A stretch of DNA of 64,000 nt, from positions 5,911,476 to 5,975,475 of the forward strand of contig JAZBQD010000034.1 in assembly GCA_036583965.1 (NCBI GenBank), given 5' to 3'. A program made the position numbers and the translations under genes. Source of the stretch: Prunella strophiata. Its lineage: Eukaryota; Chordata; Aves; Passeriformes; Prunellidae. Positions 48,111 to 59,153 of the stretch are shown piece by piece (within the stretch, counting starts at the first letter, position 1; every line of letters starts with the position of its first letter). A model generated the notes under the pieces. That model saw only the letters and a program-made list of their open reading frames with translations, did no database searches and had not been told where the DNA came from.

Positions 48111-49759
48111 CCTTCAGCTTAGGATCACTTCAAATCACTAAAAGCAGCCCAGGGAGACTTTCTCCCTTCCTTCTTTGCCTGTGCCTTCAGAAGGCTTCCA
48201 GTTTATCCCTAGGAGAATGCTGATGTTTCAGGTCAATCCTCAGCATTTTGGATATTGTCCTGTGTGCTCAGCACTGGGCAGTCAAATCCCCAGATGATTG
48301 TCCTCATCTGAGAGATGTTCCTCTCCCCTGAAAAACAAACCAACACAGAGACTGGGCTGAACCTGGAGATTTAGCTCAGTGGCCTTGTTCCTGTTGCTTC
48401 CCAGCCCTGGTTCAGTGTGTTTGTGGGAAAGCTTTGGAAAAGGAGAGTGCAGGGATTAGCAGGGAGGGAAAGGAAAGCCATGCAGCCTACATGGGGCAAG
48501 GTCAAAAATGTGCTAAGCTGTGAAGGGGTTTAAATGCCAGACAAGGTCAGGGCAAAGACAGCCCTGGAAGCTTTAAGATGCCCACTTTTCCTGTTGCCAA
48601 GGAACACTCAGGTACATTTTAATAAACAGTGTTTGAAGCAGGAAAAATTTATGGACGACTGCTGAATAAGATTGTTGTTATCGATGGGGTCTGCGTGCCT
48701 CTTGCACTCGCAGGCTTTTCACAGTCCACTGTCTGAGAAAATTGGTGCTCTCCAAGCTGAGCCAATGCCCAGAAGTGCAACCAAAGGCCAGGGTGAAGGA
48801 AGGGTCTCCTGGTGCTTTGTGCTGGTTTTTGCTCTGCAGGGAAAGCAGCTCCCCTCGGCTCAAATTCCCCTTTGTGAGGGTGGCATGAGAAGAAGGGCAG
48901 AGACCAAAACTCAGGCCCAGAATTATTTTAATGAAAGCAGCAAACCTGGTCATTTTTGCCTTCCCTCTGCCTACCAATCAATGGTGTGTGTCAGCCTGGT
49001 TGCTGGTGGAGGATCAGATAGGGCTGTCTGAGTGTGGGCTGCTGCTTTGCAAGTTTAATTGCACAACTCTGCTCCCAGCTCTGGAGCTGCTGACCTACAG
49101 GGCCAGCCAGTCCCAGTGTGGGATGGCCACGGGGCCAGCTGGACCCACAGGGTGGAGGGACAGACCCCAGTGGGTCAGAGCAGGATGTCAGCCCCACTCC
49201 CTGGGACTGCCCTACCTGGGGCTTCCCTGGAGCTCTGATCCCTCCAGACTCGCCCAACACCTTCCTCCCCACCTTGTCACCTGTGCATGAACCCTGTGTT
49301 TGGATTCAGATGGGAAAAAAAGGCTCATCAGCATTTTGTGGGTATCATCTGCTGCTCTTCCTCCTGAGATAGAAATCCATCCCCTCCCAAGAGATGTGGA
49401 ATTATTAATTGCTGCTGTAAATCAGCAGAGTGTGCTGTGAGCCAGCCGTGACAAATCTCTTGGGGAGCAGCTATGCAAACAAGATGGCTGATAAACACAC
49501 AGGAAGGAATATATGGGAAGCTCTGGGGAATGGAAAAAGAGGAATAATTGGGAATAATAAAAAGAAAAACAGTATTTAATGAGCAATTTCAAAATGAGGG
49601 TTTATAACCCTTCTTTATTGGTTTTTTCGGTGTAAATTGCTAATGTACAGCTTGATGAGTTTTACCAAAAGCAGTGGAAGGAGCAGTGGAAAATCTGAAT
49701 AATATAATAGGATGCCCACAGGTAAAGGTGGTCAAAGACTGGGAAGGGCAGAAAATGAG

Positions 49760-49797
49760 GACAATTTAATATTTTCATGACAATTTAATATTTTCAA
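49760..49797. repeat. 19-bp tandem duplication
   Basis: GACAATTTAATATTTTCAT (49760-49778) is followed directly by GACAATTTAATATTTTCAA, one terminal difference. It is a small recent duplication. Confidence 0.92.
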
Positions 49798-50344
49798 GAC
49801 AAGCTACATCAGACTGGGCAAGGTGGGATAAAAGATCTCCACAAAGAGTGTCAGAAATGAGCAGTGATGGGGTCCAAGGGAGAATGGAGAAATAAAAAAA
49901 AAGGAAGATGTCATCCAAGTCATGAATATTGGGGAAAGAGTGGAGCTGGAGCAGGTTTTGGCTGAATTAGACCCACAGGAGGTGCTAGATGTGGCTGCAG
50001 GACACAGACACGTTCCAGGGACAAATCCAGTGGAGGAACCAAAGTAGCTGCAGTCTACACCAAGCCTTGCTCAAGCCAATGCTATTATTAGGTACTCTCA
50101 TTCACAAGCCTCAAATTCACTAACAAATTATTTAAAAAAAATATATATATATCCTCTCCATCTGTTTTCCAGCTTTTATACCAAAATTCTAATTTAAGAC
50201 ATTAACTAAAATGGAAAAAAAGATTTTCCTTTCATTAACTTTGAGTGTATCCAATTTACATTTCATATGTTTCCATTATTTTTTTTTCTTCTTCTTCTTC
50301 CTGAAGGGTTTGTTTTCTGAAGCACAATGGAAACACCACACTCC

Positions 50345-50367
50345 TTTTTTTTTTTTTTTTTTTTTTT
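50345..50367. repeat. Poly-T run, T23
   Basis: Uninterrupted T23, preceded about 60 bases earlier by a T9 and CTTCTTCTTC block. Low complexity. Confidence 0.9.
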
Positions 50368-51049
50368 CCTAAAAGCATTTCTGAGACTTTAGAGGGTGCC
50401 ACCTACATTTTATGAACCTGTCAATGTCTCTGGCCACCTTCCAAGGCCCCTGGGTCAGGTGAATGTTGAGGAATTGAAGCTCCCAAGCAGAGGTACCATT
50501 ATGATCCAGGACTATCCAGACCTTAATTATGTTTCTTGGTGCTGACACCTGCCAGTAAACACAGAGAGGGATGCACCACTTGTGTGTTTATTTCCAGAGA
50601 GAAAAGTTTGGATTTGTTTTTCTCAGAAGCAGCTGGTGCTTCTAGCATGGACATTTTGCAGCTCTCATAAACACACTTTGTCCTGCACATGAAAGTGCCT
50701 TTCTGCATGTTTGATGTTCTTGGTTTGGCAGGAGGCAGCTCTGGCTGGTGATACCCCTGAGCCACAAACAGCTGGAGCAAATCCTGGGGAATAATCCACA
50801 AAATCTGCTACTGAGCAGTGCTGGGGATGGACAACCAGGAAAAAAACTCCAATTTCACCTGGTGCAGCTGTGCTGGTGCTACTGAGCCACACAATATCCA
50901 GAATAAACCACTGCCAGAAGTGCCAGGGGATTATGAGGAACTGGTGGAGTTTACAGAAGGCACTGACAGCTCTGCCAGTCATGCAGCCATGCCAGGGCCA
51001 TGCCAAGAAAAGCATTTTGCAAAGGATCCTGCATTCCCTCCTCTCTGCA

Positions 51050-51420
51050 GCTCGCAGATTAGAATTAATGCTTTGTAGTGGTATGTTAAAAAGCTCAGTG
51101 TCTCTCGTCTGGAAGGCTAAAAATAGGTTGGCAGTAAGAAAAGGGACAATAATTGCCAAATTAAATCAATATAATTTTTAATCAGCACGCAGAATAAATG
51201 ATACCATTTTTGACTACGCTGTAAAAAATGTCCCACAAACTTTTATGAGGAAACAAACACAATTCCATTGGCTGGATTTCCCCCTGTAGGTTCAGAAATT
51301 TTATTTTATTTACTAATGTAAATACATTCCATTTCCATACCCAGGCAGCCAGTCCAACATACATATTGATATAAGGATGGCCAACCTTTCATTAATATTA
51401 AAACCTCCTCTCTGCAATGG
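51050..51420. promoter_or_regulatory. Possible conserved enhancer with MEF2-type site
   Basis: A perfect MEF2 consensus CTAAAAATAG (YTAWWWWTAR) occurs at 51117-51126 in a unique AT-rich segment, with ACAATAAT (SOX-like) near 51147 and TTCATTAATATTAAAAC near 51391. CpGs are kept in TCTCGTC, GCACGC and CTACGC. The motif matches are direct. The enhancer role is inferred. Confidence 0.32.
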
Positions 51421-52235
51421 GTAATGATGATTTATGCAAAAAGCTTACTTTGTGGGAAAATGAAGTTTTGTGGGTTTGCATCTCATACATTTGTCCTCTC
51501 CACATTCTGAATTCCTGCTGTTTGCTTGAACTCAGTTATTCCTGCAGGGATTTGAGGAGATTCTTCTGAGGGCCAAACCTTCTGCTGTTGTCATTGCCTG
51601 TTGTCATTAACTTCAGGTTGTCCTGAAGCCAATGGGACTCCACAACTTTATACAGAGAGTTCTTCTCAAAATATGAAATGAAATAAGATGGCAAACCTTC
51701 TTTTTGAACCCTCTTTGGCTGCTTATTTCATTTTTGAGGGTGCTTTCCCCAGTGAAGAGGCTCTTGTGCTCACAGACCTGATACAAATGTCTGTGTACCA
51801 TGTTATGAAAAGCTGCAGGAATGCCAGTTTGAGATAATTTTTGTAAAATTAACATCTGCCTAGCACAGAAACTGCACTGTCTGAGAGTTTGTCAAGGGTT
51901 TATTGTGGGATCATGTACAGTAAGGGAGCAGGACTGTGGTCATGCTGGTCATATTCAGATTGAACAATTCTTCCCAGTTCTAACATCCTGCCTCTCTAGG
52001 ACACCCCTGAAACCCTCCTGGGTGTTTTGGAGCTTTCTTCCCCTGTGTTTTCTTCCCTGTGTCATCACCAGGAGGATCAAGGGGATATTTTCAAGGCACA
52101 AGAGGAGCTGCCACACAATTTATTGCACACATTTTCCTAAACTGTGAATGCTGAACTTCCTCCTGAGCTGTGCTGAGCCCACACTGCAGGTACCCTTGAG
52201 TTTACAGAAATCCTGTGTGAATTTGTGTTTCCAGA
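51421..52235. other. Unique non-coding DNA
   Basis: No gene or repeat family was recognised. Short frames on both strands are treated as chance. Confidence 0.55.
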
Positions 52236-52371
52236 GTTCCCAGAATCCCAGAATGTCCTGAGCTGGAAGGGACCCAGGATGGTCAACAAGGATGGACAAC
52301 AAGGATGATCCAAGTCCAGCTCCTGGACAGGACACTCCAACAATCCACCCACCCCGTGCCTGTGGTGTGAT
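52236..52371 (-). mobile_element. CR1 LINE fragment
   Basis: The plus strand begins GTTCCCAGAATCCCAGAATG (decayed CR1 tail in reverse), then TCCTGAGCTGGAAGGGACCC, GATCCAAGTCCAGCTCCTGG and CACTCCAACAATCCACCC, which is the CR1 3' end of a subfamily with the CAGCTCCTGG block. A 13-base local repeat (AGGATGGACAACA and variants, 52284-52310) has grown inside the fragment. Right boundary approximate. Confidence 0.85.
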
Positions 52372-52639
52372 TGACACCAAATCACACACAAGGCTCAAGA
52401 ACTGCTCAAAACCTGGAGGTATTCTCAAATTTGGAAGAATTCTGGCAAGCCCAGGCTGAGTTTTAGGGTTGCAGGACCATTTCTCAGCTGGGTGAAACCC
52501 AGTGGGCACTGTGGGGCCTCGTGGTGGAAAATGCAGCAGTGGTGGAGGATCAGGAGGTGATTTCCTCATCCCCACTCACACACAGACACCTCCTCATAAA
52601 CTGCAGCACAAACTCTCCTCCCAGTTTACACAAAGCTGG
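52372..52639. other. Non-coding DNA, possibly diverged CR1 continuation
   Basis: No clear family match past 52371. The adjoining sequence may be a strongly decayed extension of the same CR1 or unique DNA. A minus-strand frame of 151 codons (52120-52575) runs across this CR1 fragment and is not called. Confidence 0.4.
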
Positions 52640-53260
52640 ACAAAATAGCTTTTTATCTAAGCTCTGTGGGCCACGTATATGAAACGAAGTTGCCAAACAC
52701 AAATTAATGTGTAATTATTTTTCTTGCCTGAATCACTTTCTTTCATGTGTCATAACATGCAGAGTAAATAGCACCACACCTTTTCACTTTAATTGTGGTA
52801 ATCTGATCTCTCAGCCACAAGAAAGCCTCCTCTAATGCCTTCTTTAGAATGGACTTTCAAGGCAAAGCAAGAGCAGTAACTGTAATAATCACCTCTTCTT
52901 TTCTTCTGCTGTCAAAATGCAGGGGGGTTGTTAAACGTAATCAAGGACCAGGACCACACTGCAAAAAAATAAATGCCCTAAAAGACAAACAGAGGTAAAT
53001 GTTTGACAGGTAATTTAAGGTGATGGTGGGATTATTTTCTTTTTTTTCTGATTTGCCTGGTGACTAATTATTTATGGGGTAAACATGAGGCTGTCTGGCT
53101 TTATGGTAATATCATAATGGGAACCATGTTGTATTGTTTATCTGCTGGGATTGTCTCAGAGTTTTGAGGAGCAGAATTTAATGGTGGCAGGTGTCAACTC
53201 AGTTTGATCATCAAGGATCTCCTGTGCCCAGAGGATCATTAAGATAAATAGAATTTCATT
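52640..53260. promoter_or_regulatory. Possible conserved enhancer region
   Basis: A 620-bp unique AT-rich segment contains TAATTA at 52712-52717 and 53065-53070, forkhead-like TTGTTTA near 53135 adjoining TATCT (GATA-type, reverse), AATTAATG near 52702, and CpGs in CCACGTATATG, AAACGAAG and AAACGTAATC. Hardly any long open frame occurs in this segment. The mix of cores suggests a developmental enhancer. Conservation is untested. Confidence 0.36.
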
Positions 53261-53702
53261 AGCTGGGTTTGGCCCATGTTTTGCATTGAGTCCTTGGAAA
53301 AGAAAGGACACAGGGATTTACTTCAGAGCAGAAATTCTCTTTTAGTATTTAGAAGAACAACTCCTTTTCTCCTTGTTTTCTGTCACCATTCTCTGACCAG
53401 TCACAGCTTAGGAACAAAAGCTTCTATCCAAAAATGATCCTATGACAAAATTAAGTGGAGAACACCAAAAAGGGTTGCCCCTCCTGCTGCTTTCATGCTC
53501 TAATACCCACTGAGGTGAAAGAAAGTCTTCTCAGAGACCTTGGGGACAGCTGGATGAGTTCCAAGCCTGAGCTGGAGCTCAGGTTCTTGGGGAAGGTGGG
53601 CAACAAGTGCAGGAGTTGGAGCAGCCTTGGGCCAGCACCATGGAGACAGCCTGGGACAGAATTCAAACTTGAGGGTGAAGAGCCTTGCTGGCCTCCTCTG
53701 TC
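53261..53702. other. Unique non-coding DNA
   Basis: Unique sequence entering a frame of 173 codons (53455-53976) that crosses the 23-bp duplication. No domain was recognised, so it is not called as a gene. Confidence 0.5.
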
Positions 53703-53749
53703 CACTAAAATCACTGCCTTTAGTGGCACTAAATCACTGCCTTTAGTGG
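53703..53749. repeat. 23/24-bp tandem duplication with internal inverted repeat
   Basis: CACTAAAATCACTGCCTTTAGTGG-type units lie at 53703-53726 and, with one A fewer, at 53727-53749. A third partial CACTAAAATC follows at 53750. Each unit also contains CCACTAAA / TTTAGTGG arms that can pair into a hairpin. The one-base length difference breaks any reading frame between copies. Confidence 0.9.
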
Positions 53750-56700
53750 CACTAAAATCCCCTTTTTCTGTGGTGGAAAAAGGTAGGAAATTTGAGATTG
53801 AGTACAATCATCTACCCCTTGAAGCCAAGCAAAGCAGCCCCGTGCTGGTGGGAGGAGAAACCTTCCTCCCTGTCTGGGCTACCCACTGCTCCTCAGTGCT
53901 CTGGAAAGGGCATTTCCCATTCCCTGGGAGCCCTGTCCCACAGCCTGGTTATTTCCAGGTCACCTTCAAGCTCTGAGCCCCATCAGTGCTCCCCCAGTGT
54001 CTCCCAAGGGGCTGTGCTGTCCTGCCCCACCAGGCAGAAGTTCCAAGAGGTCACAGAGGGTTTGGATTGCAGAGCCTGAGGGTTTTCCCTGCAGCAAACA
54101 GAGCTCTGGGTGAGGCTCTCACACCATCCCTGCATCTTTTGGGTCTCCTGCTCTGCTCGTGGCTCCCTGGTGGAGCTCAGCAGCCAAAGGCCCTCGTTGG
54201 CCTCCAGTTTAGGTAAGATCTAATTACAGCCCTGCTGCCTTTGCTGCCTTTGGTGCTAGATGGCTGCACTGGAAGCCCTGCAAGCCATCACATGCTGATT
54301 TCAGCAAGTCTCCTGATTTCTGCTGCTGGAATCCAAGGAGCTCCTGTCAGCTCAGTTATCCCTGCTGCACACACTTCTCCTGCCCAGCAGAAGTGACCAG
54401 CAGGTGGTTGTCCAATTTGCTAGGAAGAGTTCTGGGAAACCATTCCTTTGCCCAGCTCACCCCAAGCTGTGTACACTGATCCACCCTACAATACACTTGG
54501 GGGGAAAGCTATTAGCTGGTGAAGTGTCAGTTCATTTATCTTTATATCAATTCTGTACTAACAACATCACTGAAGTCACAAAGATCTTAGAAATACCTTA
54601 TCAAAGTCTTTGATGTCAGATTTACCCAACTTATCAAGCGGCTTAACCAAACATCCTCATCGCCCAATGCCAAAACATCCTCCTCACCCAGTCTAAACAC
54701 ATTCTGCTCACACAAATTAAAGCCTGACAAGGCCTTACTCCCTCATTACCCAGCTGACAAAAAGCCCTCCTTCTGTGTCAGGAGTACAGTGTCAGATGTA
54801 GCATCCTGCTCCTGTTTCTGCTGAAGGTCCCCCTGTTAAAGGTTCCACCTGTACAGCTCCCCAAAAGATCACACATAGTCAATAATCCCAGCACTGTCTA
54901 CATTTTCTGCTCCTTCATGACAGCCAAGATGGAAAATAAAAGAGAGAAACAAAATAAATTAATCAGTTGTTCCAAATAAAGAGCCTTGAATTTGCAGAGG
55001 ATTTGCTTGGTGGTTTGATTATCCCCAGACTTCAAGCTTAGGATGGAGGATGGCCCTTGAGTCTGTGCTGAGGGCAAAATCCCTTCTGGGATGGCCAAAT
55101 CAAAGTGGTAGTTCCTATTTACCTCACAAACATTTTCAGTGTTGCAGGAGGCAGTGGATAGAATGAGAAGGGTGATGTTAGAAGTCTCCAGATGGAGCTG
55201 CTGCAGCACCAAACCCCAGCACTGGGGCTGGAGCCTCTCTCTCCTTTCGGGGAGACCATCCACCCACAGACATGCACCCAGCATGGGCTGGTTTATAATA
55301 AGAGCCTCTTTCATCTAAACTAATCAAAGCCATCAGTTTACAGGAATCAGAGTCTGGAGAGGTGCCTCCACCCTCTGCATGAGAGCGAGATGTTGTAGAT
55401 GCAAACAGGACGGAAGCGCCGCGTAAACCTCGGAGCAAACAAAAAAGCTGTGAGGAAAACAAGAGGAGCTGTAAACTCCAACCACCCAGAGGGCAGGTGG
55501 AACTCTGGCAGTGAAAATTCGTGCTGCTCCTTCTGCGGATTGAGAAGAGTTGAGCTGTTGAGCAAAAGGATTTGACTCCTTGGAGTTGAAATTTTCAGTT
55601 TGTCTCATCTCCTCACAGCCTGGTGCAGGTGTGAGAGCTCAGCTCCACAACAGGCACAATGTTCTCCACAATGTTCTGCTTTCTAAATTTTTAAATATTT
55701 AGAACCTTCCTACCCTCCAAGAGGGACATCATAAAGTGTGGCAGTGGTGCAAGAAGCAAATGGAACATCACTAAAAGGTAATTCCACTGACTGGACAACC
55801 AACTTTTCTGACTGGAGGAGGAGAACAAAGACAAATGTGTTGTTTCAAGCCCATCTCTAGCAACAATTGTAGCAGCAAGAATAAAAACAAATATGCAACA
55901 ATGTGAAATAAGGAATAAAAATGTATATAGAGTACTTCCATATTACAAATGTTCCTTCTAAAGGGAGTGCACTCACACGCTTATGGCCTTCTGCATTATA
56001 GAGCTGGATTTTTAAATTCTAAAGGGAATATGTATAATATATAAAAAATATTTACAAAAGATGTAAATAATCTCCAGCCCATTCAGGTGATTGAGATGCA
56101 CATATTTCCCATAAATTATTCCAAGCTGGTGCAAATTTTGCCTTAAGTCATAGTCCCAGCAATAAAGCAATTACTTCACATGTTTATATCTGTGAGCAAG
56201 TGGTAAAGTATTGAAGGACTTTGTTGGTTAAAAAAAAAAATCTGTGAAAGCAATGAATTTTTAATTTTGATAAATTTTAAGTACTTCACCATTCAAATGC
56301 CCAGGTTAGGTGGTGTCCTTTATTATTGGGACAGGAATCCTTGGTGCCTTGTAAGGTGCAGATGCAAGAACAGGTGTTTATAAATTATACAGTAAAACAA
56401 ATATATTGCACTGAAGGCTCGTCTATTATGAATTAAAACAGTAGCTTTAATCCTCAAATTTTATTCCCTTCTGGGTAAATAGTTGTGGGCCAATGCCAAG
56501 GATGACAACAGAACACAACGAAGAAAAGCAAAACAAAATATTTCTTGATGTTGTTTGTATTCCCCAGTAGTCAAAAGGTTTGGAATAACAGGAACCTTTC
56601 AGTGATTTAAAGTGATGTCTCCTGACAGATTTTCCTGTGCTCTCTGCCTTCCTCTGCTTCAGGCAGCCTGGGTGACTCCACAGCTCCTGGGACTGGTGGA

Positions 56701-57588
56701 GAGGGACAGACCTGGCACTTCCCTGCTCCAGGTTTCTGCTGAGGCTTCCCCAAAGACAGGACAAGCATGGACAAGGTGCAGAGGATATTTTATTAGGCAC
56801 AGGGGATTTCCTTAGATCACTAATGAGGAATTAGATCTTCCCCTTTCTCAGATGAGAAATATCAAGGGAAAGAAAATTGTCCCCACCCTTTACCAAATGC
56901 CTCCCTCACTTCCTAGGAACCTGAAATGATTTTCCAGAAGTCCTCCTCACAGCTGCCAAATCTCAGTTTCTGTTGGGTAAGTATTTACTGCAAGCTCAAG
57001 ACAGGCTCCTACCAGAGGTTTTTTCCACCCCACCCTTCCACCCTGCATGTACATAACAAGGCAGTTATTCATGGCCTGAGCACAGGATGAGATGGAAACT
57101 CCTGGAGCTGGAGATGGGATTCAGACAGGCTGGGCAATGTGGCAGCCTTGGAAGGAAGTTGGCCAAGAGCTGAGGACAGAAACATCTCACAGGAGTTGTT
57201 CTGCTGCCTGTTCTGGTGGATTATTTTTAGCCTGGTGTGGTACAGGAGGCATCCTGTTGTCCCAGTTCCCTCCAGGGATGGAGGGTGAGCTCTGCAGGGC
57301 ACAGGACCTGAAAGCTCTGAAGGTTAAAGGCTGACCCAAACCCTTCATGTGCCTCCCTCCTGGGTGAATAGATCCCATTTCTCCAAGTCCAAATGGATCA
57401 GGGGGAATGCTGGACACCAGTGCAGCTCTTCCAGTCCTGCCATCCAAGGTGGTCTGGTTTGAGTCAGTTTGAGCACTTCTGTTTCAAACTATTTGAGAAG
57501 GGCACAGAGCATAAAACTTCACCTTTGGATCAAGTTCCATACAGGCACATGAACCTCCAAGCTGCACACAATTTTGGAAATCAGAAAA
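53750..57588. other. Unique non-coding DNA
   Basis: No gene is supported. An AT-rich segment at 55860-56450 holds several AATAAA strings and retained unique sequence, and could include a regulatory element. 54395-54790 has an unusual CA-rich, CATCCTC-repeating composition (three related strings near 54650-54690) that may be an old unrecognised repeat. Frames of 117-138 codons on the minus strand have no recognised domain. Confidence 0.5.
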
Positions 57589-57710
57589 TTCACAGAATTT
57601 ACAGAATGGTTGGAAGAGACCTGAAAGACCATTGAGTCCAACCCATGCCCTAACACCTCAACTAAACCCTGGCACTGAGTGCCATGGCACTTGTGGCACT
57701 TGGCACTAAA
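57589..57710 (-). mobile_element. CR1 LINE fragment, short
   Basis: The plus strand begins TTCACAGAATTTACAGAATGG (tail units in reverse), then TTGGAAGAGACCTGAAAGAC, CATTGAGTCCAACCCATGCC, and AACTAAACCCTGGCACTGAG, matching the minus-strand CR1 3' end. It is truncated after about 120 bases, where a GGCACTTGTGGCACTTGGCA slip repeat occurs. Confidence 0.9.
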
Positions 57711-58897
57711 ATATCAAGATCTTCAAAAATAACTCCTGACAAACATCAGTGTTTACACACACACACAGAGGTGAATAAACATCTCTTTGCAACAAAACAG
57801 TGCCAAAGGAAGAATGCTGAGGGTGAGGGCCATCTGCTCTGAGCCCTGGCCCCAGAAGGCTGAAAGCCACACGAGGGATCCCTTTCCATGTTCCCTCACT
57901 CCTATAATCCTTCTCTTTGTCACCTCATGCTTGTTTTCACTGAAAGAGCACCAGCCTGATTTTGTCTTTGATCTCAAGGTGCTGTAAAGGCACAGTAATT
58001 ATGTCATCAGCAGCCTCTTGCCCCATGAGTGCTTGGGGATATCGTGTACCAACAGTAGCATTCCTCCCTCCACGTGAAGAGATCAGGCTGGAGATTATCT
58101 GCCTCTCATTAATACACAGAGCTCCTGTGAGACCTTCAGTCCTGCTGCTGCCTCCCCTGTCTTTGTCCCACCTTTCTCAGCTGGACAGGGTTCCTAGCTC
58201 AGGTGTTAAAGGGATTAACACCTTAAATAATACCAAAATATGGTGATGTTGGCAGATTTTCTTCTGTTTTCTCCCAATATTCATGAGGAGCCAGAGGGCC
58301 AGACCAAGCTGAAAAGTGTTTCCTACACAAAGTCAAGTGTGACATCCTGTACAAGACAGCAGTGAGGAAGGTCTGATGCTGAAGGGCATCAAACAGAACC
58401 CTTTAGAAACCAAAACAAGTTCTTAAATAATAGCACTGGCCAGAGACTGGCAGCAGGAATCCCATCAGGTCTGCAAATCACTTTCCAAAAGGTGAAATTC
58501 CAGCTGGGACTCCTGTAACAGCTTTACCCTGAGCTGGTACAAGGAATGTGGCTACACTCATCTGCCCATTCTCCCTCCCTGCCTCTCACAGCCATACCCA
58601 TGATCCACTTCTTCCATTTTGTCCACCTTTAGCATTCCCTTGTTTCTCTTTTCTCATCACATTCTCATTCAATGTAGCCATGCCTGGAGCTCTGTGCTTC
58701 AGTCTAGGACAGAGAACAGCTGAGTGACCAAAAATCTCTGTGGGCAACAAAATCCTTGGTCTCACACTCTGCTTTTGCAGGATCTATATGTTTGATTGGT
58801 TATAGGTTGATTTCAAATCTGAGTTACAATTCCCATAGTTAACCCATCCCTCCTTTCTGGGACAGAGCAGAAGCCAAGCTTTTTTCCTATTTCCTAC
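57711..58897. other. Unique non-coding DNA
   Basis: An (AC)6 run at 57755-57766, otherwise unique DNA with no supported gene. Confidence 0.55.
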
Positions 58898-59153
58898 AAG
58901 ACAGGACAGGGGGAAATGGCTTCACACTAACTGACAGAGAGCAGGTTTAGATTGGATATAGGAAGAAATTCTTCCCTCTGAGGGTGGGCAGGCCCTGGCA
59001 CAGGGTGCCCAGAGAAGCTGTGGCTGCCCCTGGATCCCTGGAAGTGCCCAAGGCCAGGCTGGACCTGGGATAGTGGAAGGTGTCCCTGTCCATGGTGGGA
59101 CAGTGGAGATGATCTTTAAGGTCCCTTCCAACCATGATTGACTCCACGATTTT
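58898..59153 (+). mobile_element. CR1 LINE, truncated 3' end
   Basis: Plus-strand CR1 3' region: GACAGGACAGGGGGAAATGG, TAGATTGGATATAGGAAGAA, ATTCTTCCCTCTGAGGGTGG, CAGGGTGCCCAGAGAAGCTG, AAGGTCCCTTCCAACCATGA and a decayed tail GACTCCACGATTTTA. It is closely related in block order to the copy at 24430-24721. It is 5'-truncated. Confidence 0.92.

Larger units (their letters stand above)
48111..51049. other. Unique non-coding DNA
   Basis: No gene is supported. The stretch contains a 19-bp direct duplication at 49760-49797 (listed), T23 at 50345-50367, and an ATATATAT run near 50140. Frames up to 119 codons at 48672-49290 overlap on both strands and look like chance. Confidence 0.55.
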
